Both the position numbers and the translations under genes were made by a program. The notes beneath the pieces are model-generated. The model was given only the letters and a program-made list of their open reading frames with translations, searched no databases and had not been told where the DNA came from. A stretch of DNA of 14,550 bases from Actinomycetota bacterium (GTDB taxonomy: Bacteria > Actinomycetota > Actinomycetes > Nanopelagicales > Nanopelagicaceae): NCBI GenBank assembly GCA_005787645.1, contig SYAM01000017.1:1-14550 (forward strand). Direction: 5' to 3'. This document shows positions 1 through 7,006 of this stretch, piece after piece (position 1 is the stretch's first letter; every line of letters begins with the position of its first letter).

Positions 1-1233
1 GCACGTTGGGGAGAGCGCCCTTGGATTGACGCTGCTTTATCAGATGGAGAGATTCAGAGAGATACAGACGCTGAGTTACTTGGTGAAGTAATGGTGAAAG
101 AGGAGACCATCCCAATTCTCCATAACGGAAAGGTAATAGGTGTTATTGCCCGATATCGCAATGTGGAGCAGATGCGCTCGCCTGGACGGCTTGAGTTGAC
201 GTATCGAGAAGCGGCTTTCGATTTGGCACGAATGATTAGCGAGGGAACTTTTCCAGCGGCTGAGATCGTTAATGAGGTTACGCCCCGAGTAGGAGATGGA
301 TTGATTCGGCTAGATCGCAATGGAATGGTCTCATTTGGTAGCCCCAATGCGATCTCAGCATTTCGACAAATCGGCCATCAAGGCGATTTAGAACTTCATG
401 AGCTAGCAGGAGTAATCGAGGAACTGACTAATGGATTTAAATCACGCCATCCACGCGATGAATCATGGCAATCGATACTGAATGGAAAAATGCCCCGCCA
501 AGTAGAGCTCGAGAACGACAATGGAGTCTTAGATTTATACGTTTTGCCGTTAACTGCGAATAGTGACCGCGTCGGCGCCCTGGTCCTTGTTCATAACGTT
601 ACTGAGATTCGGCGACGCGAACGAGAACTGATCTCTAAAGATGCAACAATTCGAGAGATTCATCATCGTGTGAAAAACAATCTACAAACAGTGAGCGCTC
701 TTCTTCGACTCCAGGCCCGTCGAGCAGAGAATTCATCAGCAGTCTCCGCAATCGAAGAGGCAGTAAGAAGAATCAGTTCAATAGCGCTTGTGCATGAAAT
801 GCTTTCAATGGCTGCACAAGAGATGGTTGAATTTGATGAAGTAGCAGACAAACTCATCGCGGCAGTAAAAGATGTCTCAGCGCTCCGCCCAGGAATAATG
901 TTGGAGCGAGTGGGAAAATTTGGTGCGCTAAGGCCCGAAGTGGCGACACCTCTAGCACTTATCTTGACCGAATTACTTCAGAATGCCTATGAGCACGGAT
1001 TATCGACAGTTGGTTCACAGGTGAAGATTGCTGTCACTCGAACTCAGGAGTCCATGAAACTAGAGGTAAGCGACGATGGAATTGGGTTGCCTGCAGATTT
1101 TGATATCAATACCTCAGAGAGTCTTGGGCTGCAGATCGTGAAAACCCTTGCTACAAATGAATTAGGGGGCACTATTGGGGTAGATCGACTGCAAGGTGGC
1201 GGAACAACTATCCGCATGGAAATCTACTGTTGA
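1..1233 (+). CDS. pdtaS: PdtaS-type sensor histidine kinase (5' truncated)
   Basis: The frame is open from base 1, so the start lies before the window and 410 codons are visible. The protein is a soluble HisKA_2-type sensor kinase that, in Mycobacterium, phosphorylates the ANTAR-domain antiterminator PdtaR; no PdtaR gene is in this window. Visible order: the tail of an N-terminal sensor (GAF-like) domain to about residue 60, a PAS-like region at about 95-200, then the family's dimerisation/phosphoacceptor block containing IREIHHRVKNNLQT, with the His pair at visible residues 221-222. A HATPase domain follows, with the N-box TELLQNAYEHG (Asn328), the DDGIGLP box (358-364) and a SLGLQIVKTL G2 box. 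The match to recalled M. tuberculosis PdtaS is close throughout, including RAGDG-like and SPNA-S stretches in the PAS region. The 3' end overlaps the convergent whiB1 gene by 10 bp. Kinase assignment is firm; the partner and signal are inferred. Confidence 0.93.
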   Translation, partial: ARWGERPWIDAALSDGEIQRDTDAELLGEVMVKEETIPILHNGKVIGVIARYRNVEQMRSPGRLELTYREAAFDLARMISEGTFPAAEIVNEVTPRVGDGLIRLDRNGMVSFGSPNAISAFRQIGHQGDLELHELAGVIEELTNGFKSRHPRDESWQSILNGKMPRQVELENDNGVLDLYVLPLTANSDRVGALVLVHNVTEIRRRERELISKDATIREIHHRVKNNLQTVSALLRLQARRAENSSAVSAIEEAVRRISSIALVHEMLSMAAQEMVEFDEVADKLIAAVKDVSALRPGIMLERVGKFGALRPEVATPLALILTELLQNAYEHGLSTVGSQVKIAVTRTQESMKLEVSDDGIGLPADFDINTSESLGLQIVKTLATNELGGTIGVDRLQGGGTTIRMEIYC

Positions 1234-1508
1234 TTTATCTCGAACGGATTGGGGCTTTCAATTCCTCGCGCCCTATTTCGAGCCGCACGTCGTTTAAGTG
1301 CACGTCGCTCATCTTCGGAGAGCCCACCCCAGACCCCAGCCTCTTGACCGCTTTCTAGCGCCCACTTCAGGCATTCGTTGATTACCAGACAGCGGTTGCA
1401 AACCTTCTTTGCCTCCTCAATTTGCTGGAGGGCAGGCCCGGTATTACCAACGGGAAAAAATAATTCCGGATCCTCGTCTCGGCAGGCAGAGCGATGTCGC
1501 CAATCCAT
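1224..1508 (-). CDS. whiB1: WhiB1-type iron-sulfur transcription factor
   Basis: This 94-residue protein is a WhiB-like (Wbl) regulator. The family binds a [4Fe-4S] cluster through four cysteines, reacts with NO or O2, and acts with the principal sigma factor. The four expected cysteines are Cys9, Cys37, Cys40 and Cys46 (C-x27-C-x2-C-x5-C). They are followed by the GVWGG turn at 58-62 and a basic tail (DERRALKRR) for DNA contact. The opening MDWRHRSACRDEDPELFFP closely matches recalled M. tuberculosis WhiB1, so this is the WhiB1 subgroup rather than WhiB2, 3 or 7. The start is set by a strong Shine-Dalgarno AAGGGGG five bases upstream. The C-terminus is about ten residues longer than the mycobacterial protein. 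Its 3' end overlaps pdtaS; this tail-to-tail neighbourhood is conserved in mycobacteria. An essential housekeeping role is expected from the family, not shown here. Confidence 0.95.
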   Translation of the reverse strand: MDWRHRSACRDEDPELFFPVGNTGPALQQIEEAKKVCNRCLVINECLKWALESGQEAGVWGGLSEDERRALKRRAARNRARGIESPNPFEINQQ

Positions 1509-1513
1509 GGCTG

Positions 1514-1520
1514 CCCCCTT
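1514..1520 (-). promoter_or_regulatory. Shine-Dalgarno site of whiB1
   Basis: The minus strand reads AAGGGGG, separated by five bases from the ATG at 1508. It is one of few strong ribosome binding sites in the window and fixes the whiB1 start. Confidence 0.7.
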
Positions 1521-1547
1521 GCGCGTGAGTAATCAGAGAAGAATGGC

Positions 1548-1553
1548 GCTATA
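1548..1553 (-). promoter_or_regulatory. Possible -10 hexamer of whiB1
   Basis: The minus strand reads TATAGC, matching four of six consensus -10 positions. It would give a leader of roughly 30 nt, consistent with the Shine-Dalgarno present. No clear -35 element is seen 16-18 bp upstream. Confidence 0.35.
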
Positions 1554-1575
1554 CGAACGCACCCTCCATATTCTC

Positions 1576-1600
1576 CCTTGTAACTGGGCTAGGAACAAGG
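1576..1600. repeat. Inverted repeat in the whiB1-msrA intergenic region
   Basis: Perfect 6-bp arms CCTTGT and ACAAGG are separated by 13 bases. The dyad sits just upstream of the putative whiB1 -10 element, about where a dimeric regulator could bind. There is no T-run, so it is not terminator-like. Arms this short may occur by chance. Confidence 0.35.
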
Positions 1601-1661
1601 AAGGCAGGGGTAATTCCTCTCACAAGATTGGGATGGGGCGGGCAAAAGCGGGGGTTCTTTG

Positions 1662-1667
1662 TAGATT
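1662..1667 (+). promoter_or_regulatory. Possible -10 hexamer of the msrA operon
   Basis: TAGATT fits the TANNNT form seen at other starts in this window. Transcription from about 1674 would give a leader of roughly 20 nt containing the purine-rich AGAAGATAG repeats. No good -35 is visible. Confidence 0.35.
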
Positions 1668-1671
1668 CTCA

Positions 1672-1689
1672 AGAAGATAGAGAAGATAG
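1672..1689 (+). repeat. Tandem 9-bp direct repeat before msrA
   Basis: AGAAGATAG occurs twice back to back, ending four bases before the msrA ATG. The purine-rich repeat plus the following GGGG supplies the only ribosome-binding-like sequence for msrA. Loss or gain of a unit would change the distance between the initiation region and upstream signals. Confidence 0.6.
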
Positions 1690-1693
1690 GGGT

Positions 1694-2212
1694 ATGAGCG
1701 AGACTGCATATTTTGCAACAGGATGTTTTTGGGGTGCCGAACGTCGCTTCTGGCAGATGGAGGGCGTCACCAATACTCGCGTCGGATATATGGGTGGAAC
1801 TACTCCCAATCCCACGTACAAGGAGGTCTGTTCGGGGAGTACCGGACATGCCGAAGTTGTGAAAGTTGAATTTGATTTGAACAGAATTACCTATCAGATG
1901 CTGCTCATTGCATTTTGGCAAATGCATGATCCGACAACTTTGAATCGTCAAGGAAATGACATCGGCACTCAATATCGAAGTGCCATTTACTATGTTAATC
2001 AGAATCAACGCGTTGAGGCTCTTCACAGCAAAGTGATTTATGAGAGCGAGTTAGGTAGGTTGGGATTTGATGAAATTACGACCGAAGTGACCGCGGCGCC
2101 AGATTTTTGGGGTGCCGAGGAATATCACCAGCGTTATTTAGAGAAAAACCCCAATGGATACGACTGTCATGCTACGACTGGAGTTCCCTTTCCAATAAGT
2201 GTGATCCGATAA
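1694..2212 (+). CDS. msrA: Peptide-methionine (S)-S-oxide reductase MsrA
   Basis: This enzyme reduces the S-epimer of methionine sulfoxide in proteins or free methionine, normally recycled by thioredoxin. The 172-residue product carries the catalytic GCFWG motif (Cys11) almost at the N-terminus, the GHAE glutamate (Glu54), the HDPTT-x-RQGND block (79-89), QYRSAIYY (93-100) and a C-terminal NGYDCH segment, whose Cys158 is a likely resolving residue. Cys46 is an additional cysteine. The frame extends upstream to an ATG at 1628, but those 22 codons are unlike MsrA and run through the leader. The ATG at 1694 places the active site where the family has it. It is the first gene of a co-directional run, and msrB begins two bases after its stop, which suggests coupled synthesis of enzymes for both sulfoxide epimers. 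Confidence 0.95.
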   Translation: MSETAYFATGCFWGAERRFWQMEGVTNTRVGYMGGTTPNPTYKEVCSGSTGHAEVVKVEFDLNRITYQMLLIAFWQMHDPTTLNRQGNDIGTQYRSAIYYVNQNQRVEALHSKVIYESELGRLGFDEITTEVTAAPDFWGAEEYHQRYLEKNPNGYDCHATTGVPFPISVIR

Positions 2213-2214
2213 CT

Positions 2215-2619
2215 ATGGCTGAGTATCCACACCAAATTGATGAGAATGAATTACAGGCTCGAGTTGATAATCTCTCATTTAACGTGTTGCGACGAGCTGC
2301 CACTGAGGCGCCCTTTACTGGAGAGTACACAGAAGAAGAGAGCGTGGGCGTGTATCGCTGTAAGGCGTGTAACGCGGAGTTATTTCGAAGCAATCACAAG
2401 TTCCACTCGGGCTGTGGCTGGCCATCTTTCTATCAACCTAGCGCTCAAGACGCGGTCGAATTGGTTCCTGATCATTCCTTAGGCAGGACAAGGACTGAGG
2501 TGCGCTGTGCGAATTGTGGCTCGCATTTGGGGCATGTCTTCGAAGGCGAGGGCTATTCGACTCCAACGGATGAGCGATGGTGCATCAATTCAGTCTCACT
2601 TCTGCTTGAGAAGAAGTAG
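2215..2619 (+). CDS. msrB: Peptide-methionine (R)-S-oxide reductase MsrB
   Basis: This 134-residue SelR-fold enzyme reduces the R-epimer of protein methionine sulfoxide, complementing MsrA. The structural zinc site is complete: CKAC (Cys49, Cys52) and CANC (Cys98, Cys101). The catalytic Cys123 lies in RWCINSVSL, and Cys67 in SGCGWPSF is the usual resolving cysteine. GHVFEGEG (106-113) is also typical. The open frame begins earlier, inside msrA, but the ATG at 2215 gives a normal family N-terminus and lies two bases past the msrA stop. No Shine-Dalgarno is visible, so translational coupling to msrA is likely. Form 1, zinc-containing MsrB is a confident call. Confidence 0.96.
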   Translation: MAEYPHQIDENELQARVDNLSFNVLRRAATEAPFTGEYTEEESVGVYRCKACNAELFRSNHKFHSGCGWPSFYQPSAQDAVELVPDHSLGRTRTEVRCANCGSHLGHVFEGEGYSTPTDERWCINSVSLLLEKK

Positions 2620-2622
2620 GCT
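2617..2622 (+). promoter_or_regulatory. Possible internal -10 hexamer for terC
   Basis: TAGGCT overlaps the msrB stop codon. The same hexamer precedes the argG and D-lactate dehydrogenase-type genes here. It could start a short leader containing the terC Shine-Dalgarno. No -35 element was seen. Confidence 0.3.
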
Positions 2623-2644
2623 ACCCATCCTTGAATATCTATGA

Positions 2645-2650
2645 CGAGGA
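2645..2650 (+). promoter_or_regulatory. Shine-Dalgarno site of terC
   Basis: GAGGAG lies nine bases before the ATG at 2660 and fixes the terC start. Confidence 0.6.
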
Positions 2651-2659
2651 GAAGCACTG

Positions 2660-3568
2660 ATGACCTCTGGTTCGGTTTGGATTATCACTATAGGCGTCTT
2701 GGTGGGCGTTTTACTCCTTGATCTCCTCCTCGCAATTAAACGCAGAGACCAGGAAACCTCCACAAAAGAGGCTGGCTTGTGGACTATTTTTTATGTCTCC
2801 GCTGCCATCGTCTTTGGTTGGACTTTAGGAGGCTGGGAGAACCCGCAAGCACGTTCTGAATTCTTCGCAGGTTGGCTGACGGAATATTCTCTCTCCATTG
2901 ATAACGTTTTTGTTTTCATCATCATTCTGGCCCGCCTCAAGATCAGTAAAGAGAAGGCTCAACTTGTACTTCTGATTGGAATCATTCTTGCATTGATTCT
3001 TCGCGGTGCATTCATCGCTGCCGGCGCTGCACTCATTCATCGCTTTGTCGCAATCTTCTTCTTATTCGGTGCATTCTTGCTGTATACCGCTTGGCATCTT
3101 GCAAAAGATGAGGATGAAACGAATGATTGGCAGGAATCTCGGATGATAAAGAGCCTTGCTGCACGTGGTGCGACTCCTTTTACTGTCGCACTAGTAGCGG
3201 TGGGTACCACTGATTTACTCTTTGCATTAGATTCCATTCCAGCAATCTTCGGTTTGACCAAAGATCCTTATATAGTCTTTACGGCAAATGCCTTTGCGTT
3301 AATGGGATTAAGGCAACTCTATTTTCTCCTGGGAGACTTCCTGAATCGCTTGGTGTACCTTTCAAAAGGGCTGGCGATTATCTTAGGTTTCATTGGGGTC
3401 AAACTCATTATCGAAGCCTTACATGGAATTGGTATTCATGACATCGGCCCGTTAAAGATTCCAGAAATCTCGCTCACAGTCAGTCTAGGTGTAATCATCG
3501 CCTCGCTTGCAGTGACCTCTCTCATCAGCCTCACCAGACCCGTAAAAAAATCTAAGGTTGAAGAATGA
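2660..3568 (+). CDS. TerC-family integral membrane protein
   Basis: The 302-residue hydrophobic protein has the two signature acidic motifs of the TerC family (PF03741) inside membrane helices: SLSIDNVFVF with Asp81, and FALDSIPAIFGLT with Asp191. Roughly eight to nine membrane segments can be drawn, separated by a charged cytoplasmic loop at about 149-170 (KDEDETNDWQES) and ending in a lysine-rich tail. TerC/Alx relatives have been linked to tellurite resistance, manganese export and metal loading of exported proteins; the substrate cannot be read from the sequence. The last four bases, ATGA, are shared with the start of the next gene, so the two are translationally coupled. Placement after msrA-msrB suggests a metal or redox-stress role (inference). 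Confidence 0.92.
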   Translation: MTSGSVWIITIGVLVGVLLLDLLLAIKRRDQETSTKEAGLWTIFYVSAAIVFGWTLGGWENPQARSEFFAGWLTEYSLSIDNVFVFIIILARLKISKEKAQLVLLIGIILALILRGAFIAAGAALIHRFVAIFFLFGAFLLYTAWHLAKDEDETNDWQESRMIKSLAARGATPFTVALVAVGTTDLLFALDSIPAIFGLTKDPYIVFTANAFALMGLRQLYFLLGDFLNRLVYLSKGLAIILGFIGVKLIIEALHGIGIHDIGPLKIPEISLTVSLGVIIASLAVTSLISLTRPVKKSKVEE

Positions 3569-4314
3569 AACCAATTGCAGTCGTTACGGGTGCAAGTAGT
3601 GGAATAGGTGCAGCCACCGCGCGATTGCTTGCTCAGCATGGCTTTCACGTAATTGCTGTGGCTCGTCGAGAAAAACGCCTGAAGACGCTCTCCGCTGGCA
3701 ATGAGAATATCGAGACGCTAACAATTGATGTCACCTCTGATACTGACGTGCAGAAATTGGCCGCGCATCTTCAAGGCAAGCCGGTAGAAATCTTGGTATG
3801 TAATGCGGGTGGAGCTTTCGATTTTGATACGGTTATAAATTCAGATCCAGATGTTTGGATGAAAACTTATGATGTGAATGTAGTCGGCTCAGTTCGATGT
3901 ATAAAGGCGCTGACTCCTCTTATGATCACACATGGCAAGGGGCATCTGGTCATCATTACCTCTACTGCTGGTCAGATTTCTTATGAGAATGGCGGATCCT
4001 ATGTAGCTGCGAAACACGGAGAGGTGGCACTTGCTCGAACCCTTCGTTTGGAATTGAGTGGCTTACCTATTAGGGTCACAGAAATAGCCCCTGGGATGGT
4101 CAAAACTGATGAGTTCGCTTTGACAAGATTTTCCGGTGACAGTGAACGTGCAGCAAAGATTTATGCGGGAGTCGAAAAACCGCTTACCGATAGTGATGTT
4201 GCAGAGGCAGTTCGATGGAGCGTGATGCTCCCTGAGCACTTCAATATTGATTCGATGACAATTCGACCAGTTGCCCAAGCTGCCCAACATAAGGTCCACA
4301 GGATCACTCAATAA
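3565..4314 (+). CDS. Short-chain dehydrogenase/reductase (SDR)
   Basis: This is a classical SDR of 249 residues, a soluble NAD(P)-dependent oxidoreductase. It has the cofactor motif TGASSGIG (8-15), arginines after strand 2 (ARREKR, 33-38) that favour NADP(H), Asp55 for adenine contact, CNAGG in place of NNAG (79-83), Asn105, the catalytic serine in STAG (133-136), and the YxxxK pair Tyr146/Lys150. The overall pattern resembles YdfG-type NADP-dependent 3-hydroxy acid/serine dehydrogenases, but the substrate is not determinable. It overlaps terC by 4 bp and the next gene by 1 bp, so it is almost certainly in the same transcript. The C-terminal segment (IDSMTIRPVAQ) matches the YdfG-like group. 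Confidence 0.92.
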   Translation: MKPIAVVTGASSGIGAATARLLAQHGFHVIAVARREKRLKTLSAGNENIETLTIDVTSDTDVQKLAAHLQGKPVEILVCNAGGAFDFDTVINSDPDVWMKTYDVNVVGSVRCIKALTPLMITHGKGHLVIITSTAGQISYENGGSYVAAKHGEVALARTLRLELSGLPIRVTEIAPGMVKTDEFALTRFSGDSERAAKIYAGVEKPLTDSDVAEAVRWSVMLPEHFNIDSMTIRPVAQAAQHKVHRITQ

Positions 4315-5462
4315 TGAGCGGACGGTTAATCGCTCCATCTTTAGGAGAGCTTCGCAAACGCAAAAGTACTAAGTGGCGTGAATATGAACCAGATGTTCTA
4401 CCACTTCCAGTCGCGGAGATGGACTATCCAATTGCCACCCCCATCATCGATGCTGTGACTGAGATGATGCATCGCTCAGATACTGGTTATCTTGGAAAAT
4501 TTCCTGAATTAGGCCTGGCTTTCGCTGATTTCGCTCAGCGACGGTGGAATTGGCAAGTCGATCCTGAGTCGGTGCGAATGACTACAGATGTAGGGGTTGC
4601 CACAATCGAGATTTTACGAGCGCTTGGTTCGCCGGGAGATCGAGTGGTGATTATGCCTCCGATTTATCCTGCTTTCTACAATTGGACCACTGAAATACAT
4701 TTTCCAATTGTTGAAGTCCCGCTCCTCAAAGATGGAGTCACCTATTCAATAGATTTTGCCGGACTTGAACGTGAATTCGCATCAGGTGTGCAGTTTTTTA
4801 TTATTTCCAACCCTCACAATCCTTTGGGTTTGATTTTTACCGATGAAGAATTGAAGAAAATCGCGGTGCTGGCAAAGAAATTTGGAGTGATTATCCTCAG
4901 CGACGAAATCCATGCTCCACTTACTTACAAAGGGGAGACTTTCACGCCTTTTGGAAAAGTAAGTGATGAAGCGCGAGAACAAGTAATTACCTTAACCTCG
5001 GCTAGTAAGGCTTGGAATCTTGCGGGTTTGAAGTGCTCGATATTCTTCACAGAGAACGGTGCGTTGCACGAGAAGTTAGAGCCTCTGGTCAAAGGGATTC
5101 GCTCACGAGCATCGCTAATTGGCGCCGTTTCACATGTGGTGGCTTTCTCTGAATGTGATGAATGGCTAGAAAGCGCTATCGACACGATCGAAGAGAACTC
5201 ACAATATTTCGCAAAATTGGTTGCCAAGGAGTGGCCCACCGTGCAAATATCCAAACCAAGGAATAGCTATCTCTCTTGGGTGGACTTCAGCAGCACGCGC
5301 TTGGGAGAAGATCCAGCAGCAGAATTATTAGAGAAGTCGCGAGTGGCAATAAGTTCAGGAATTCCCTTTGGGACCGGGGGTAAACATCACGCTCGCTTAA
5401 ATTTTGCAACCTCGCCAGAAGTTCTTAAAGAAGCGGTCACGAGAATCACACCATGTCTGTAG
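4314..5462 (+). CDS. MalY/PatB-type PLP C-S lyase or aminotransferase
   Basis: This fold-type I PLP enzyme has 382 residues, the usual MalY/PatB length. Family marks are the N-terminal KW-x2-Y...LPLPVAEMDYP block, GYLGKFPELG, IMPPIYPAFY, the SNPHNPLG substrate/PLP loop, SDEIHAPL (PLP-ring Asp) and the Schiff-base lysine Lys232 in SASKAWNLAG, followed by ARLNFA with the carboxylate-binding Arg. Members cleave cystathionine and other C-S bonds (beta-lyase) or act as aminotransferases. The start ATG overlaps the preceding stop (TAATG), and the 3' end overlaps the next gene by 10 bp. With the trans-sulfuration enzyme at 7007, a cystathionine beta-lyase role in methionine synthesis or thiol turnover is plausible but inferred. 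Confidence 0.92.
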   Translation: MSGRLIAPSLGELRKRKSTKWREYEPDVLPLPVAEMDYPIATPIIDAVTEMMHRSDTGYLGKFPELGLAFADFAQRRWNWQVDPESVRMTTDVGVATIEILRALGSPGDRVVIMPPIYPAFYNWTTEIHFPIVEVPLLKDGVTYSIDFAGLEREFASGVQFFIISNPHNPLGLIFTDEELKKIAVLAKKFGVIILSDEIHAPLTYKGETFTPFGKVSDEAREQVITLTSASKAWNLAGLKCSIFFTENGALHEKLEPLVKGIRSRASLIGAVSHVVAFSECDEWLESAIDTIEENSQYFAKLVAKEWPTVQISKPRNSYLSWVDFSSTRLGEDPAAELLEKSRVAISSGIPFGTGGKHHARLNFATSPEVLKEAVTRITPCL

Positions 5463-6994
5463 TTTCTAGTCCCGATTACGATGTAATTGTCGTAGGTGGT
5501 GGCCATAACGGGTTGGTTGCCGCAACCTATTTGGCTAAAGCTGGCAGGAAAGTTGCACTCATCGAGGCTAGGCCCTCCCTCGGTGGGTCATCCATCAGCT
5601 ATCAAGCCTTTCCTGAGTATCCCGTTCAACTCTCACGATACTCGTACTTGGTTTCACTCTTCCCTGATGACATAAAGAATGAATTAGGATTGAACTTTCG
5701 CACGCTATCGAGGAAGGTCTCTTCGTATACGCCAGTTAATCAAGATAGTGAGAACCTGGGATTACTAGTCGAGCGCAACCTTGGCCCTGCAACCGAGGAA
5801 TCTTTTCGAAAAATTACCGGTTCGAAATCAGATTTTCTCGCATGGCAGGATTTCTACAGTCGAATCGAGCGACTGGCGCGGTATTTAGCCCCTTCTTTAC
5901 TTAAGCCGCTTGAGAATATTGAAGCGTTGAAAGCAGGCTTTGACGATCAGCAGTTATGGCATGAGCTATTTGAACAGCCAATTGGCGTAACGGTTTCGCA
6001 GCGCTTCCAAGATGATGTGGTTCGAGGCGTCGTACTCACTGATGCGTTAGTAGGAACCTTTTCCTCCGTTGACGATTTCCAAGCAAACATCTGCTTTTTG
6101 TATCACGTAATAGGAAATGGAAGCGGGGAGTGGCGAGTACCTGCGGGCGGTATGGGGGCTTTAGTGAGCGAGCTAGAACGCGCTGCTCGAAAGCATGGCG
6201 TTCAGATAATTGTTGACGAACGAATTGATGCTATTAATGGCGACTCTAAATCTTTGGATGTGCAGACAAGCGATGGGAGAACTTACTCATGTCGCGACCT
6301 CGTATGGTCAGCTGACGATCGGGCACTAGCGCGTTTACTTAGTGAGTCAGTGCCTGAAAGGCGCGATGGTTCTCAAATAAAGATGAACATGTTGCTCAAA
6401 GAATTGCCGAAGTTAAAGAGTGGAATTGATCCACGTACGGCATTTGTAGGGACATTTCATATTGATGAGAGTGCTATCCAACTTGAATCTGCTTATCGAT
6501 TATCAGCGGCTGGTTCGCTACCTCAAGTCATTCCCTCAGAAGTGTATTGCCATTCGCTAACTGACCCCTCAATCGTTGGTGATTCCGGGTTGCACACATT
6601 GACTCTTTTCGCCTTCCATACTCCGGCTACCCTTTTTGAAAATAATCGACAATTAAATACTGCAAAGGCTACTGAGCGCATAATCGCTGGAATCAATTGC
6701 TATCTTGAAGAACCACTTGAAGAATCGCTCGCTTATGATTCACATGGTCGTGCCTGCCTTGAAGTGAAGAATCCACTTGATCTTGAAGACGAACTTGATT
6801 TACCTCGCGGCAATATCTTCCATGGCGACCTGACGATGCCATTTGCCGAAACAGATGACACAGGAAAGTGGGGAAGTGAAACCTCCCACGGAAATATTTT
6901 CTTAGGAGGAGCAAGTGCCAGACGTGGTGGTGGAGTAAGTGGTATCGCTGGACACAATGCTGCCTTTGCATTAATGGCCAAGGGTAATCTCTAG
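5453..6994 (+). CDS. PYROXD2-like FAD-dependent oxidoreductase
   Basis: The 513-residue protein opens with a Rossmann FAD site, DVIVVGGGHNGLVAATYLAK, followed by a beta-strand ending in Glu (IEAR) and the GGSS turn. The C-terminal FAD segment contains GNIFHGDL and a Gly-rich stretch, FLGGASARRGGGVSGIAGHNAA. This pairing of ends is typical of the phytoene-desaturase-like COG1233 group and specifically of PYROXD2 relatives, rather than true carotenoid desaturases. No substrate can be assigned. No carotenoid genes such as crtB or crtE adjoin it, which argues against a pigment role. The start overlaps the previous gene by 10 bp, with no clear Shine-Dalgarno. It ends the tightly overlapping run that began at msrA. 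Family call is secure, function unknown. Confidence 0.88.
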   Translation: MSVVSSPDYDVIVVGGGHNGLVAATYLAKAGRKVALIEARPSLGGSSISYQAFPEYPVQLSRYSYLVSLFPDDIKNELGLNFRTLSRKVSSYTPVNQDSENLGLLVERNLGPATEESFRKITGSKSDFLAWQDFYSRIERLARYLAPSLLKPLENIEALKAGFDDQQLWHELFEQPIGVTVSQRFQDDVVRGVVLTDALVGTFSSVDDFQANICFLYHVIGNGSGEWRVPAGGMGALVSELERAARKHGVQIIVDERIDAINGDSKSLDVQTSDGRTYSCRDLVWSADDRALARLLSESVPERRDGSQIKMNMLLKELPKLKSGIDPRTAFVGTFHIDESAIQLESAYRLSAAGSLPQVIPSEVYCHSLTDPSIVGDSGLHTLTLFAFHTPATLFENNRQLNTAKATERIIAGINCYLEEPLEESLAYDSHGRACLEVKNPLDLEDELDLPRGNIFHGDLTMPFAETDDTGKWGSETSHGNIFLGGASARRGGGVSGIAGHNAAFALMAKGNL

Positions 6995-7001
6995 TACCCT
7001 T
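6980..7001. repeat. Inverted repeat over the promoter of the trans-sulfuration gene
   Basis: Perfect 7-bp arms AAGGGTA and TACCCTT flank an 8-base loop that contains the stop codon of the upstream gene. The right arm coincides with the putative -10 hexamer (TACCCT) of the next gene. It could be an operator or a weak RNA hairpin. It lacks a T-run, so it is not a standard terminator. Confidence 0.45.
6995..7000 (+). promoter_or_regulatory. Leaderless-type -10 hexamer of the trans-sulfuration gene
   Basis: TACCCT fits TANNNT and ends six bases before the ATG at 7007. There is no Shine-Dalgarno at a usable distance, so transcription starting at or next to the ATG is the simplest reading. Confidence 0.5.
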
Positions 7002-7006
7002 CATCC

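Larger units (their letters stand above)
1509..1693. promoter_or_regulatory. Divergent control region between whiB1 and msrA
   Basis: This 185-bp gap is the longest non-coding stretch in the window. It separates leftward whiB1 from rightward msrA and should carry both promoters. Visible elements are the whiB1 Shine-Dalgarno, a TATAGC hexamer on the minus strand, a 6-bp dyad (1576-1600), a TAGATT hexamer on the plus strand and a 9-bp tandem repeat just before msrA. No RNA gene or conserved ORF was recognised. Confidence 0.7.

Noticed and set aside
1589..2026. 145-codon open frame antisense to msrA
   Set aside because: msrA has full catalytic motifs on the other strand; this frame has no recognisable domain or start signal.
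1694..6994. Carotenoid biosynthesis role for the FAD oxidoreductase
   Set aside because: Its C-terminal motifs fit PYROXD2-like enzymes and no phytoene synthase, GGPP synthase or cyclase gene is nearby.
6980..7006. SAM riboswitch or T-box before the trans-sulfuration gene
   Set aside because: Only 12 bp separate the genes and the upstream bases are coding; there is no room for such a structure.
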